Assembly: GCA_963514095.1 (NCBI GenBank)
Contig: OY741267.1
Location: forward strand, 26,348,014-26,412,013
Length of the DNA stretch: 64,000 nucleotides
Direction: 5' to 3'
From: Eutrigla gurnardus
Taxonomy: Eukaryota; Chordata; Actinopteri; Perciformes; Triglidae
Part shown: positions 24,815 through 39,427 of the stretch, in pieces
Position numbering within the stretch: the stretch's first letter is position 1
How the letters are laid out: every line of letters begins with the position of its first letter
Notes under the pieces: model-generated
What the model was told of the DNA's origin: nothing
Databases searched by the model: none
What the model saw: only the letters and a program-made list of their open reading frames with translations
Program-made: the position numbers and the translations under genes

Positions 24815-24999
24815 ATGGACGAGCAGCCTCGGTTGATGCACTCCCACGGGGTAGGCATGGCCGGACACCCCGGCCTGGCGCAGCATATGCAGGATGGCAC
24901 GGCGGGGACGGACGGAGAGGGGAGGAAGCAGGACATCGGAGACATATTACAGCAAATCATGACCATCACAGACCAAAGCTTGGACGAAGCGCAAGCGAG
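24815..24999 (+). CDS. pbx1: pbx1 coding exon 1 (start codon, PBC-A beginning)
   Basis: Encodes residues 1-61 plus two bases of codon 62, from MDEQPRLMHSH to SLDEAQA. The stretch RKQDIGDILQQIMTITDQS is the strongly conserved opening of the PBC-A domain, which binds Meis/Prep proteins and influences nuclear export. Two ATGs stand in tandem (24812 and 24815). I chose the second because Pbx1 proteins start MDEQPRL and because it has A at -3 and G at +4, a good initiation context. The first has T at -3 and would add only one Met. An in-frame TAA lies upstream at 24776-24778, so the open frame does not extend further. The donor is GT at 25000-25001 (gtgagg) and splits an Arg codon (AG|G). The variable segment around residues 12-36 is slightly shorter than I recall for mammals. 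Confidence 0.96.
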
Positions 25000-28509
<3,510 letters not shown>

Positions 28510-28661
28510 GGTCTCAACTAACAATTACTTTCGTTATCGATTAGATTGCTTTCTTGTTCAAGTAATCATTGAGTCTGTAATCGTGAAAAAAAATGGCTAA
28601 AGCGACGTCTTCAAATGTTTTTTTTGTTTGTTTTGTGTCTGACCAGAAAACCAAAGATTAT
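28510..28661. repeat. Old interspersed repeat, left half (split by an insertion)
   Basis: Sequence of the type caactaacaattactttcg-ttatcgattag-gcgacgtcttcaaatg is a common teleost interspersed repeat, usually ending in runs of attaatcgatt. The matching other half resumes at about 29200, after an unrelated 500-bp repeat, so this copy was split by a later insertion. A related copy lies at 44728-45090. The family assignment is from memory. Confidence 0.55.
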
Positions 28662-28671
28662 ATGTATAGAG

Positions 28672-29167
28672 GGTTGGTACGGGTGCTGGAAATCCTTGAA
28701 AACACTTGAATTTTTGTGGTGTTTTCAAGGTTTGAAACATGCTTAAAATGTGTGTTCTATGTGATGACATATATGATAGAACAGAGAAAAGAAGATCTCC
28801 ATATTTGAGGGAGTGAAAACAGCATTTTCTGACATTTCTGCATGAAAAATGACTTTTGATGATGAACAGATGATGAAAATAGTTGGTGGTTATATTTCTG
28901 TGGATCTGTTAGTGGAATTAGTTTTCCTTTCATTTGTGGTCCTTCTGTAAAAAGCTGTCTCCAAACATCATGTTGGTTGTTTAGAGGACAATAACATCTC
29001 ATTTAATGTGATGAACAAGTGACATAATAAGTAGACTGAATACTGACCATTGGATTGATACAAATATGGAGTTTACCACAGCTGGAAGGGGCTGGAAAAG
29101 CATGGAAATGCACCTTGAAATGCTTGAAAAGGGCTTGATTTTGACTTTGGAAAATGTGTGGGAACCG
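28672..29167. mobile_element. Dispersed repeat copy 1, inserted inside an older repeat
   Basis: About 495 bp without coding capacity. Its first 310 bp closely match 63703-64000 at the window end, with only a handful of substitutions and a gap of roughly 20 bp, so the family moved recently. It begins gggttggtacgggtgctgg and ends tgtgggaacc. The ends are weakly inverted (GGTTGGTAC against GGTTCCCAC), suggesting a non-autonomous DNA element. No clear target duplication was found. Confidence 0.7.
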
Positions 29168-29199
29168 TGTAAATAATATAATCCAGAGGAAGGCAGCGA

Positions 29200-29345
29200 A
29201 TCTTCACATGAGAGTGTCTGGAAATGACAAAAGTTTGGCTTTTTGCTTGAAAAATCAGTGAAATGATTAATCAGCTAAATTGCAGATTCATTTTCAGAGC
29301 GTTACCTCATCCATTAATCAAGTGATCGATCGCTCAAGGCTTGGG
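29200..29345. repeat. Old interspersed repeat, right half
   Basis: Continuation of the repeat interrupted after 28661: tttttgcttgaaaaatcag, gattaatcagctaaattgc and the terminal ccattaatcaagtgatcgat fit the other end of the same teleost family. Confidence 0.5.
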
Positions 29346-30129
29346 AATAAATGTAAAGGTGCGCGGCGATAAAATGTCAAATGGCTATGAATGGTGTTTC
29401 CCGTAAAACATTAACATTAAAGGTTGATGGAGGGACTCCAGTGGAGCCCCCGTGAAACGGTGGATGGACTGGTCACTATGGCTCCCAGTGCTGCTGTTTT
29501 TCAGCATTTAATTGACATGGCTGTCCATGATGAGTTCAGGGGTTAGTGTTGCCTCTCTTTGTTACTCTCCTCTCATCTCCAGTGACAGATGGAGGCATTA
29601 GTTTCCAATGTGGCGCTGTCCTGAAACTAATGGCTATGTCCTTGGTTTCCCCGCGCTAGCTGGGAGACTGTATATCTGTCCCCGACTTGGAAGTGCCGAA
29701 GCAGCAGTTTATCCCCCCCCCCACCCCCCATGTTTTAGTTTCCACGGAAATAAGACCGAACAGGAGTCGGTCTGTTCTCTCATAAATGACTTCAAATAAA
29801 TAACTTCAAAAAACGGGAGTGCAAGTTTCCCTGAGAAAACGTTTTTGATTTGCGAGTTTCTAGGAAACTATTTTCCACTTACCAGAAAACGTCCCCTCTT
29901 CGTGAATAATAATAAACATGTAATATATTTCTGTAAGTAGTCTGAGGCCGGAGATGTGCTGATTGAGAGTTTATCTTTGCTTTTAAAGTGAGTTATATCA
30001 ATGCATTCCATTTCACCCACTGACATTTCCTCTATATTCATATTTATGTCCGCTGCATTATCAGTGCACTTCAGAAGCAGCGGCATGCATTTTTATTTAT
30101 TTTTTATTTATTTGTTTTTGCTGTTCCCT

Positions 30130-30300
30130 GTCCTGATATAAACTCACTGGCAATTAGGACAGCTAATTTATTATGCAAATGTTGACTGGCTTAATTGAGA
30201 CATGTTAATCATGTTTTAAGAGGCTAATTACAGCCCTGTTTATCTGAGGTGGGAGTTGTAATTAGCCATGATAACAGATCTGGCTGTAGAATGGTCATAT
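30130..30300. promoter_or_regulatory. Candidate conserved non-coding element, intron 2
   Basis: ggcaattaggacagctaatt, ttatgcaaat (octamer-like), gcttaattgagac, ggctaattacagcc and gtaattagcc within 130 bp, with no microsatellite. The strongest homeodomain-site cluster I noticed. Confidence 0.4.
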
Positions 30301-31529
30301 TCTGTGTGTTGACGTATGGTTGGTGTGTGTGTGTTTGTTTATATTTTGGAAGCTATTTTCTGCCTTTTTCAGCTTTTAAACAAATAGTTCCTGTCGAGTG
30401 TCTCTAGTGTTTATTTCCCACCTCTCCATTCATGTAAACAGCGAGACAGTCCTGGGAAACAGATTCATCCCCTCACCTATTCACCACAATATGAATGCAT
30501 TGTTGATCTCCACGTTTCCGCTTTTCGTTTCCCGCACTTCTCCGTCCGGTTATCTGATGCAGCGGCTGGCCATTTTTACAAACAGAGCTTTTATACGAGG
30601 CTGTGTTCTTAGTTTTCTGACAGAGATCATATTCGGATCCATTACGCCAAGAATGCCTTCCCACTTATCGAATATAAAATTGCTTTAGAGAGGAAATTTG
30701 CTCTATGGCGGAGTGGAGTTTCTCTTTTATCAGATGTTTGTCTCTGGAGCAGCTTTTACTGTCTACAAAACAGCTCTGGTGACATTATTGCAGTTGCAAT
30801 TGCCCCGGCCATTGTTTTTCTTATTGGTGCTGTTTGGATATGATTGGATTTTCCACAGTCTGGTGGAATTGCTTCACGCAGGAGGACCGGCTGGACGCGT
30901 ATATCCTCATATTGTTGGCGTTGAAAACACCTGCAGATCTTATTACCCATATGTTTGGCGGGGGGCTACAACCATCTCTGAATTGTTTAGTTTTTCACTT
31001 GTTCAATCTGTTCGCTTACATAACAGTTAGTTATGATCTTCTATCAAAAATGTGACCCGGTGTCCCGTTTTTATTTGTGATTAGTCACTTCTCAAACGTC
31101 TGATGTTTTAAAGGCTTTTATTCTTCTATTTGTACCTGAATGTGTTTTATGAGGTAGCTGGTTGGTAGTTGATAACCTTTACATGGAGGTGTGGGATGTC
31201 ATTCCTCTGGCAACCTGCCACAGCGATGTAAGTGGCGTGTTGGCAGCATGCTGGGGTTGTAGAAAAGGACTACCCCCCTCCTCCTCCTCCTCCTCCTCCA
31301 TCCGACTTCGATGAACAGTCAAACGTAAAATGGCAAGCGCTCTTCCCTGGCTGACTTAGTAAAAATGACATAAATTAATACATGCTGCTTAAACAGGACC
31401 AAGATTAATGGTTGCCTTTCGCAGCGGCTTAGATCCTCTGTCAGTCGCTGCTCGCTGCCCAGATGGAATCAACACCAATCAATGAGGCTGCCCGACTCTC
31501 CCTGGATATCTGCTTAGGATGTTGAGTGG

Positions 31530-31556
31530 GACACACACACACACACACACACACAC
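31530..31556. repeat. (CA)n microsatellite
   Basis: About 27 bp of alternating A and C (acacac) in intron 2. Confidence 0.93.
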
Positions 31557-32409
31557 TTAAATAGATCCTGCATTCACATTGAAACACATACTGTATATCC
31601 TACAAAAACAAAACACAATTGCACCGGCGTTGATGCAGCGTTTCCGCTCCTCTCTTCGGCGTTTTCTTCCGTCCAAACCCGTCGCCGCGTCCTGTATCAC
31701 TTCCCCGCACAGTGGGGGCGTTCAATCAGGTGCCACAAAGTCAGATGGGGAAGAGCAGCGAGGCTGATGGCTCAGTAGTGATTGGATGTTTCAATTACTG
31801 ATAGTAATGCCATGGTGTAGTGAGTCATGCAGTGCAGATAGCACCATTTATTTTAATCAGGACAGGGGGAGAGAAGATGGGTGTGGATGTGTCTCCCTCG
31901 TTTCAGAGTAGTTTCACATTTAGATGCAGGGGAGTGTGTGCTCTCTCTCTCTCTCACACTCTCTCTCTCTGTCTTTTTTTATTTCATGCACAAACACACA
32001 CGTGCACACACACACACACACACACTCAGGTGGATTGAGAGCGGAGGAGAGGTTGCCGTGGGTAACGCATAGCGACAAGGTACTCTCTCGGTGAGCTATT
32101 CTAATTTATGTTAATAAACCTTGCCGTTGCCGTGAGAGACAAAGGGGCCACAGATGAGCCTTGGTAACCTCGGCACCTTCAGTGGAAGGAAAAGGCTCAG
32201 ACAAAGAACAATGCAGACACACACACACACACACGCACACACACGCTCGGAGAGAATAAGAGAGAAGAGATATCGAACTGTAGAGGAAGACACAAATACT
32301 GTGGCAGAGAACGATGATAAATTTAGCCACACAAAGAGTTGTTTTTGTGGCTGCAAAAATCAAACAGCCTCACGCTGGCAATCTTCAGTGGGGTGTGTGG
32401 TGTCTACTA

Positions 32410-32413
<4 letters not shown>

Positions 32414-32440
<27 letters not shown>
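32414..32440. repeat. (GT)n microsatellite
   Basis: About 27 bp of GT. A CA tract with a cgcac interruption is at 32218-32244. Confidence 0.93.
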
Positions 32441-33319
32441 CGGAGTGTGTGTTGGAGGGGGCAGGAATAGGCAGGCAGGCGGTCTCTTGGGAGTCTTGCT
32501 GCTAATTCCGTGGGGCCTTCGGAGACGCGGGGGGGCTGAGGTTTTGGATCACTTCCCGGGGCAGATGTGACACCACAGGTAGCGTTTAGCACAGTTGGGG
32601 CGAGAGCACGAGCGTTAGCGGAGGTCAGCGCTTGGCCTGGTAGGGAAACGCCATCGCTGAGAGGCAGGTGAGAGCTTTCAGACATAGAGCCGAGGAAATA
32701 ACCATAAAACTCACAATAATGGGGATCAAAACACTTTTCTTGTTTACTTTGTCAGAAGTGATGAAACGCTGACATTAAAGGTTCTTCGAATCAGTTTACA
32801 TCATTGCAACTTGCATCATGAAACTTGCCATTAAACGGGAATCGCATCGGAAGTCGATTTTTGTCAACCACCAGCTGCTTTGACTTGTTATTACGGTAAA
32901 AAAAACGCCGTTATGTATATATTAAAGGCCTCATTACTAGACTATTATGTGACGTTTATAGTCTTGGATTGTGATGTGTTAACGAGGTGAAATATGTAAA
33001 CTACTTTTGTGAGTAACAGCGAGGAGGATTGATAACGCGGCGTCTCTGTACTGTAGATATCAGCACCTCGAGCCCGAAAGACGGGAAGTGGTGGGTTTCC
33101 GTCGAGCCTTCTGTCTGCCAGCTTGCCTTTGGCGGTGTTAGTTCTGGACAGTTAACTCCAACTGAAATTATGTTAATTGCTGTCATTTTCTTTTCTTTTT
33201 TTTTCTACTTGAGCATTATCAGCAAATTATATACTTCTGTTCATTTATTACAAAGCCACTTCTAACAGAGTTTTTACCCTTCAAAGATCAAAAGTTAGGA
33301 GGTAGTTTGTCCTTATGAT

Positions 33320-33342
33320 GTGTGTGTGTGTGTGTGTGTGTG
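33320..33342. repeat. (GT)n microsatellite
   Basis: About 23 bp of GT. Confidence 0.92.
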
Positions 33343-33821
33343 TACATGTGGGTTTTGTGTGAACAAATGTGTGTTATCCACAATTCATCATGTGGTGTAA
33401 TAGTTTGTCGTTATGCAGGATTGAGTCGTAAAAAGTCTGGAAGCGCCAGTTAGTGTGAGGACGACAATGTGACATGACAAAGTACAACTTGTGATTTGCG
33501 TATTAATATCCCGATAATCGATACTTCTGATTGGACGCGGCTTGAACAGGGTGATATGAACAACTCAAGTATTCATGATAAAGCATGCAGATTATTTTTT
33601 AACTCTTTGTACCCAGAAGAGTGCTGTTTTTAGACACTTTAGGTCCAAAATGATATTTTTTTGTGTTTTTTCTTCTTTTTTGATAAAAATCCTCCTGTAA
33701 ATCAGCCACTTCGTATTAGTATGAGAGGTGTGACATGATAGGAAATATCACACACAAACACACACCGTGTGGTTGTCTGCACTCTGTCTGTTGAAGCCCA
33801 ATTTCAATTCCCAATCAATCA

Positions 33822-33831
33822 TTTTATTGTA
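33822..33831 (-). promoter_or_regulatory. Hox-Pbx type site (minus strand)
   Basis: caatcaatca on the + strand is TGATTGATTG reversed, a candidate Hox-Pbx heterodimer site in intron 2. Confidence 0.3.
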
Positions 33832-34135
33832 GGAAGTGTATTAGACCAACAAAACAAGGACACAGCATCGATTCCTCCTCAGAAGAAGTAAGGAAAATTC
33901 AAATGACATGTTTAGCAATGATATAGCACATTTTTATTATATCATTAAATAAAATATGACTTTTGTTTATAAGCCATGCTGGGGAATATCCTGTTCCTGG
34001 ATTTTTTTTATGCATTGCCTTTTTATTATCTAAGCCTGACTGAGCTCTCAGGCAGCACACACTTCTTATACTAATTGGAAATAGCCCAGTTCAGTTTAAA
34101 GCTTTTAAAAAGCACCTTTCACCGGAGCAGCAGCA

Positions 34136-34138
<3 letters not shown>

Positions 34139-34195
<57 letters not shown>
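34139..34195. repeat. (CAG)4 and (GT)n microsatellite
   Basis: A short CAG run runs directly into 56 bp of perfect GT, then (GA)4. Confidence 0.97.
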
Positions 34196-34203
<8 letters not shown>

Positions 34204-35300
34204 TTCACTAAAGGAGGCTCTTAGTGTCTCGTATTCATGCTCTCACCACTCGTTCACAAGACCTGAACCGACGACCCCGTGACTCCACGCATGCCTCCAC
34301 GCCTCCACGCCTCCGGGCCGCCGCCTCTCTTTTTTTCTTCTTCTTCCATTATATTTCATTTGGCTTTGCCGGCACCACTTTGTGAGCTTTATTTTTTATT
34401 TTTCTTCTTGTCCTTCATGCCACCGTGTTTAGCCGCCTCCTCTCCCTAAACACATAAAAATCCCTTTATGTTCCTATTACTTGAGTTTTATGAAGAGCGT
34501 CTCCCCCCCCCCCCCCTCCCTACCGATAAGATCATATTGATAGATTGATATTGGGAGAGCGGCGGTGTGATAAAGGCGAGGGGGTTAAGAGCTTCTTGGA
34601 TAGTTTAACCTTGATAAAACAGTTGTTTCAGTGAGGCTGATTTCGCTCCATCCGTCTTCATCCGTCAGGGCCCCGCTGAAGTATGCAAATGAAGGCAGTA
34701 GAGGGAAGCGCCGTGTGCGGTTAAATGGGGCGTTGCGAATGTGCGGTGTACCGCGCCAACGGGGTGATACTACTTACTGTCCAAATTTAGTGTGTCTCTT
34801 CTGAAACATCCTCACCCCCTCTCCCCTCCCGTCCCTCCCCCTACATCCTTTTTGTCTGCATTTCAAGAATATGTGCAGCCCTGAGAGGAACTGTGGCCTC
34901 TCGTCAAATGATTACAGCTGTGGCAGCGTTGCATTATTAGAGATTTTAAATCTTTCCGCTGGAATTTAGAGACTGCAGAAACAGTGCGTTATCCCTTTTT
35001 TTTATCTGTGTCTTCAGCGTGTGCGATATCTGCATTTACATGTTGCTGCTGTTTTTTTATGGCGGCCATATATTTGAGACTTTAGCCTGTTTATTGCGCT
35101 AATTAGTGAGTCTTGAGGTGTAAGGGTAATAATCTTTATGATAATAACTGTTTATGCCTTAACACTTCTCCCCGTTTACGTTGCTCGGGCAGCTTCATTT
35201 GCCTGATTAGTTTTGTACCTACTCAGCAGCATTAGGGGTATTTTCTTTTCTTTTTTTTCTGTGCGTTTGATTCTCCCATTTATCTGGCGTGTCGGCGTAT

Positions 35301-35309
35301 TGATTGATT
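35301..35309 (+). promoter_or_regulatory. Hox-Pbx type site TGATTGATT
   Basis: Matches the TGATNNAT(T) consensus of Hox-Pbx heterodimers. It is 120 bp upstream of the Pbx-Meis decamer, the arrangement found in several Hox/TALE enhancers. Confidence 0.4.
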
Positions 35310-35428
35310 CCCCTGCTCGCTCATTATTTTGTTCTGTTCTTCACAACTCATTTTCAGAAAAAGAAGGGGCCAAGCTCCGAGGCCAGAAACAGATACCGCT
35401 GTCTTGACTAGCCACCGCGCACATGAAG

Positions 35429-35438
35429 CTGTCAATCA
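35429..35438 (-). promoter_or_regulatory. Perfect Pbx-Meis/Prep decamer (minus strand)
   Basis: CTGTCAATCA on the + strand is TGATTGACAG reversed. It sits in complex, repeat-free sequence followed by a SOX-like CCTTTGTTATGG (35455-35466). Confidence 0.5.
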
Positions 35439-36438
35439 GCAGCTTTCCTGCCTGCCCTTTGTTATGGAACGCCAGCTCTGTGGGTGGGTCCTCTCGGGGT
35501 GATAGATGGCTCCGAGAGCCTATCGGACTGCACGAGGCATCCATCTCTGTCTGAAGCCTGTTAAACAAGCTTGGGAAAGCAGCCATGTAGTCCTAACCAC
35601 CACTGGCCTCCACTAAAAAACCCCATTAACATTAATGAAGGATAGCTTTAAAAGTTCTCCAGTAATGGGCTTGAATTGGATTTATGAGTCAGATAGTTTG
35701 CCAGAGAGAGTACGTCATGAAAAATGTCACCAGTAGATAAATGGAAATGAGCATTTGAAAGGTCTCGGGACAGGATTCCAGCTCAGCTTAGAGGATTTTT
35801 GAGTTTTTTTGCACCTCAGTGATTTCCCTCTCCAGGTCTTTTGAGGGAAAACAAGGTGTTTTGATGGTTTTAAGTGACCGCAAAGATAAAGCTGCTCATC
35901 TTACACTCGGTCCTGCTGCTTCTAGAGAAAGAAGAAGAAGAAAAAAAGTAAGTTGTTAATACTTTTTTAAAGGCTTTTCATCCCAGGTGGCACCGGCCAT
36001 TTCAATATCTTGCGACCGCCACTTTACCTGTCTGCGAGGTCCCTATAGATGGCTGATGGGAAACCGCCAGCCAATTCCCCCTCAGCTGCAGATTACTGTG
36101 CCAGTACGTTGTAATCACAATGTTGAAAAAGGTCTGATTGCACTCCATCCAACCCACAAAGTGTGGCATAAATGGGTTTTTTCGAAGGTCTGCGGTCGGT
36201 TGTTGGTGTGTCATCATAGTGCATTAGGACTGTCAGAGGCAAAATGGCTGTTTTTTTTTCTGTTTTTTTTCTTTTAACCTCTTTCATTTCGTGTGAATGT
36301 TTAAAAGGATGCAGAAATACACTCAGACCCAAACCGGGCACACAAGGCCTCAGTGTTCAGTCAAAGCATCAGTGCATCACTTTTCACACGCTGCCGTCGG
36401 AAATAGTTATTTAAAAAAGATTCTAATTTCATGCAACG

Positions 36439-36477
36439 CACGCACACACACACACACGCACACACACACACACACAC
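36439..36477. repeat. (CA)n with cgca interruptions
   Basis: About 39 bp of CA interrupted by cgca around 36457-36460. Confidence 0.92.
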
Positions 36478-36974
36478 GCTCTTAGTCTCTTCCCTGTCTT
36501 GCCTCCATTCACTCCCGCTAACCTCTGATGTCATTAGCGTCGTAGGGAGGTTGAAGGGAGAGAGGGGTTGCTATCCTTAATGAATTCCACTGTGTCTTTG
36601 CACTCCCCCTCCTAGTTAACCCTACCTCCTCCCCCCTCCCATGCTCAAGGTGTCAAATTAGAGCAGCTGGAAAAGGGGAGAACAAGGATGGACAAGGTGT
36701 GTCCCCCCCCCCACCTCATCTCCTTACTCTCCTTCAAACCACCGAACACAACACGATATTCATGAATCACGTTTACCACGAAACAACTATGCAAAAAAGA
36801 AAAAAGAAAGAAAGAAAGCGGTTGGATGCGCTCCACGTGTTCACTTAGATAATTAAGAAGCCGCTACGGCAGTTAATAAAACATTACTCATATAGGGGGG
36901 TCCACTTAATATACAGTTTAAGGAGGAATTCACCATCGTGTGCTTTTTTACACGCGGTATCGTAAATTTGCAGT

Positions 36975-37140
36975 GGTCCGATCCTGCAAAGTAAAAGTAC
37001 TCAATTAGAAGTAAAAGTACTGCATTCAACATGTTAAGTAAACCTACAGATGTGTTTTCAGCATAATGCTGGAAAATTACTCACTATGCAGAATGTTAAA
37101 GTTACATTACAATATGTTGTTTATTGGATTATTATTATGA
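36975..37140. repeat. Probable interspersed repeat (tactttac-type)
   Basis: gtaaaagtactcaattagaa-gtaaaagtactgcattcaac and tcactatgcagaatgttaaa are typical of a common teleost short repeat. A related stretch in opposite orientation lies near 46245-46330 (gtacttttac...ttctgtacttttaaagg). Confidence 0.45.
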
Positions 37141-38334
37141 TGTAATATGTTAGAAGCGTATTAATGTTTTGCCTTTTTTTTTGGCTTTTTAGCCTTAAAA
37201 CAAAGCACGGGTCTCCTGGTAACCGTTAGCAACCAAAAAAGGTAGAACCATCCAGTATTTTTCGAGAAATATGCATCAAGTTAAGAAGAATAAAAAAGAA
37301 TAAATACACATTTATGTAGCTTTGCGATGCCTTTTATCATCTCAAGATCCTAAGGCCAATTTCTCCAACATGGACGTTCACCTGCGCAAACTCCGATCCA
37401 GTTGTTGGCGTTTTAGCAGATTTGGCAATTATAAAAAGAAGAATCTAACAAGGATATTTGCTGTTAACCCTCATTTAAATAAGTTGTCTCTAAAGAAATA
37501 TAAAGACGGCTAAATGGCGTTGAACTCCTGGCAAAAAAACATAAATTTTGTAAATTTCAGTCTCCCGCTGTTCAGCCAAACATTGTTCAAAACACAAATA
37601 ACTTTATTTTCAATTTGAATGGAGATCTCAAAGTTTCCAAAGATACCAAATACTGTATATCTGAATTTGGGTTAACGTGTATAAAATGACACAGACAGAC
37701 ATTTCATATATATTTCAATAGTGCAGATAACTCCAATTCAGAGTTGAAGCAAGCTGATACAGAATCCATGTGATACTGTCTGAGTTACAAGGGAATAAAA
37801 GCAGGAAAGAGCTTGACCTCGTCGTAACTTCCTATTCTTAATGACTTCATCCGTCCACATGAAGTCCTAGAGATCCTCCAGAGAGGAGTGCATGTACTCG
37901 CTGCTCCGCTGCGTGTACAGTAGGTGGGATTACAGAGCGATACTGCTAGTGACAGCGATAACATATCAGACTCCTCACTAGCTCTGCAGCAAACACCTCT
38001 GTGTGATGTCACATCCTCCTCGTTTGGCCCGGCGATCCTCGGGAACCAGAAAAAAACACACACACCACCACCACCACCACCACCGCCGCCCGGCCAGATG
38101 GGCACGAAGCTACATCGCCGTTAGCAGTTTTTAACGATGCTCAAAGTGTTTCAGGGTGTGTTTTTTTTCCCTTCCTGCGAGCCCAGCAGAGATGTTGTTG
38201 TCTGTTTCACCCCGGCGTTAACGCTTGATAGTCCTGACTCAACAGAGAGCCGACATTCCCCCCGTGGCTGTGCTTACTCACTCCCGAGCCCGGCGTTTAG
38301 TTTTCCTTGGCAGACCCAGGCCACAGCTCATTAG

Positions 38335-38475
38335 ACTAAGAGAATGTGCCTGCCTTAATTAATGATATGTAAATATCCTTGAATTGGCCACATTTGCATA
38401 TTAAGAGAGATTTGTGGAATCTGTGGAGTAATATATTTTAATTAGGGATTAATTAAAAATAATGGGAATTTCATT
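38335..38475. promoter_or_regulatory. Candidate conserved non-coding element, intron 2
   Basis: ccttaattaatgatatg, atttgcatattaag, tttaattagggattaatt and aataatggg in 130 bp of complex sequence. Confidence 0.38.
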
Positions 38476-38501
38476 TCGCCTGGCAGGTTGTGTTTGGTAG
38501 C

Positions 38502-38536
38502 GTGTGTGTGTGTGTGTGTGTCGGGGGGGGGGGGGG
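38502..38536. repeat. (GT)n followed by a G-run
   Basis: 20 bp of GT, then c and about 14 G. Confidence 0.92.
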
Positions 38537-38638
38537 ACCCTCGGTCTTTGAACGGCGAGGCAGCTACCAACATGTGAAGGAAGCGCTGCTCTTCCGCCCC
38601 GGCTGTCTGTGCTGCATACAAACGTGTGCACGTGTGCC

Positions 38639-38642
<4 letters not shown>

Positions 38643-38672
<30 letters not shown>
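38643..38672. repeat. (CA)n microsatellite
   Basis: About 30 bp of CA. It lies 110 bp from the GT tract of opposite polarity at 38502, so the two could pair as an inverted repeat. Confidence 0.93.
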
Positions 38673-38676
<4 letters not shown>

Positions 38677-39380
38677 GCATCACATTCCTTGAGATGCCAG
38701 AGCCTTCCCGGGGGGTCTTCACAGAGGCTGTAGCTTTGAAAAGCAGGGTGAGTGGGAGGGGAGGGGGGGGGGGGGATCCAGCTTGAACACCCACAATATG
38801 TTTTTTTGGGGATGGTCCCTGTTTGGCTCAATTTCATCTTCTCTCATCTTTTCCTTTTTGTGTTTTTGTTGTGTAGTTGGGGGAATGGCTCTCAGACACG
38901 GAACACTAGTTGTGTTGGCAATTATGTTAATGGGATGCCATTAGGCCATGATTGTGTATGAGCGAATGGGGAGAGAGGGCACATATTCAGAGACCCCGAG
39001 TCAATGTCTGCTTTGATCCACTTCTCCCAGACTCGCTGCCACAAAAAAAAAATCCTACATATTCTCTTTCGTTTTTTTTTTGTTGTTTTTTTTTCTCCGC
39101 TCTATAGATCTTCAGTACAGCAACAAACAGTTTGACCGCCATGTCAGAAGGTTGTTTCATTTCCAGGCTATTTGTACTCTGGTAATGATGTACTCGCTGC
39201 CTTTTTTTTCTCTTGACAGCTGTGGAAATAAATCTGAATGGAGACAAAGAAACCATCTGTCATCAGCGTTCGCTAATAGCACTGATAGCACGGCCACTAT
39301 CACGGCATCTCCTAGGTGGAAATCATCCCCATTACCAAGCATCAAGGCTGCTTCCTGCTTCCTGACGCTCCTCGCAGCAT

Positions 39381-39382
<2 letters not shown>

Positions 39383-39426
<44 letters not shown>
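39383..39426. repeat. (CA)n microsatellite
   Basis: 44 bp of perfect CA. Confidence 0.97.

Positions 39427-39427
<1 letters not shown>

Larger units (their letters stand above)
29346..35099 (+). other. pbx1 intron 2, second part
   Basis: Unique intronic sequence with the microsatellites listed, a (TCC)n tract (31277-31299), a C-run (34503-34516) and the candidate element at 30130-30300. No gene on either strand. Confidence 0.65.
35100..35770. promoter_or_regulatory. Candidate enhancer with Hox-Pbx and Pbx-Meis sites
   Basis: Repeat-poor, complex sequence carrying CTAATTAG (35099-35106), the Hox-Pbx site, the Pbx-Meis decamer, a SOX-like site and ATTAATGAAG (35630-35639). These are features of conserved non-coding elements in the introns of developmental regulators. 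Conservation was not testable here. Confidence 0.4.
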
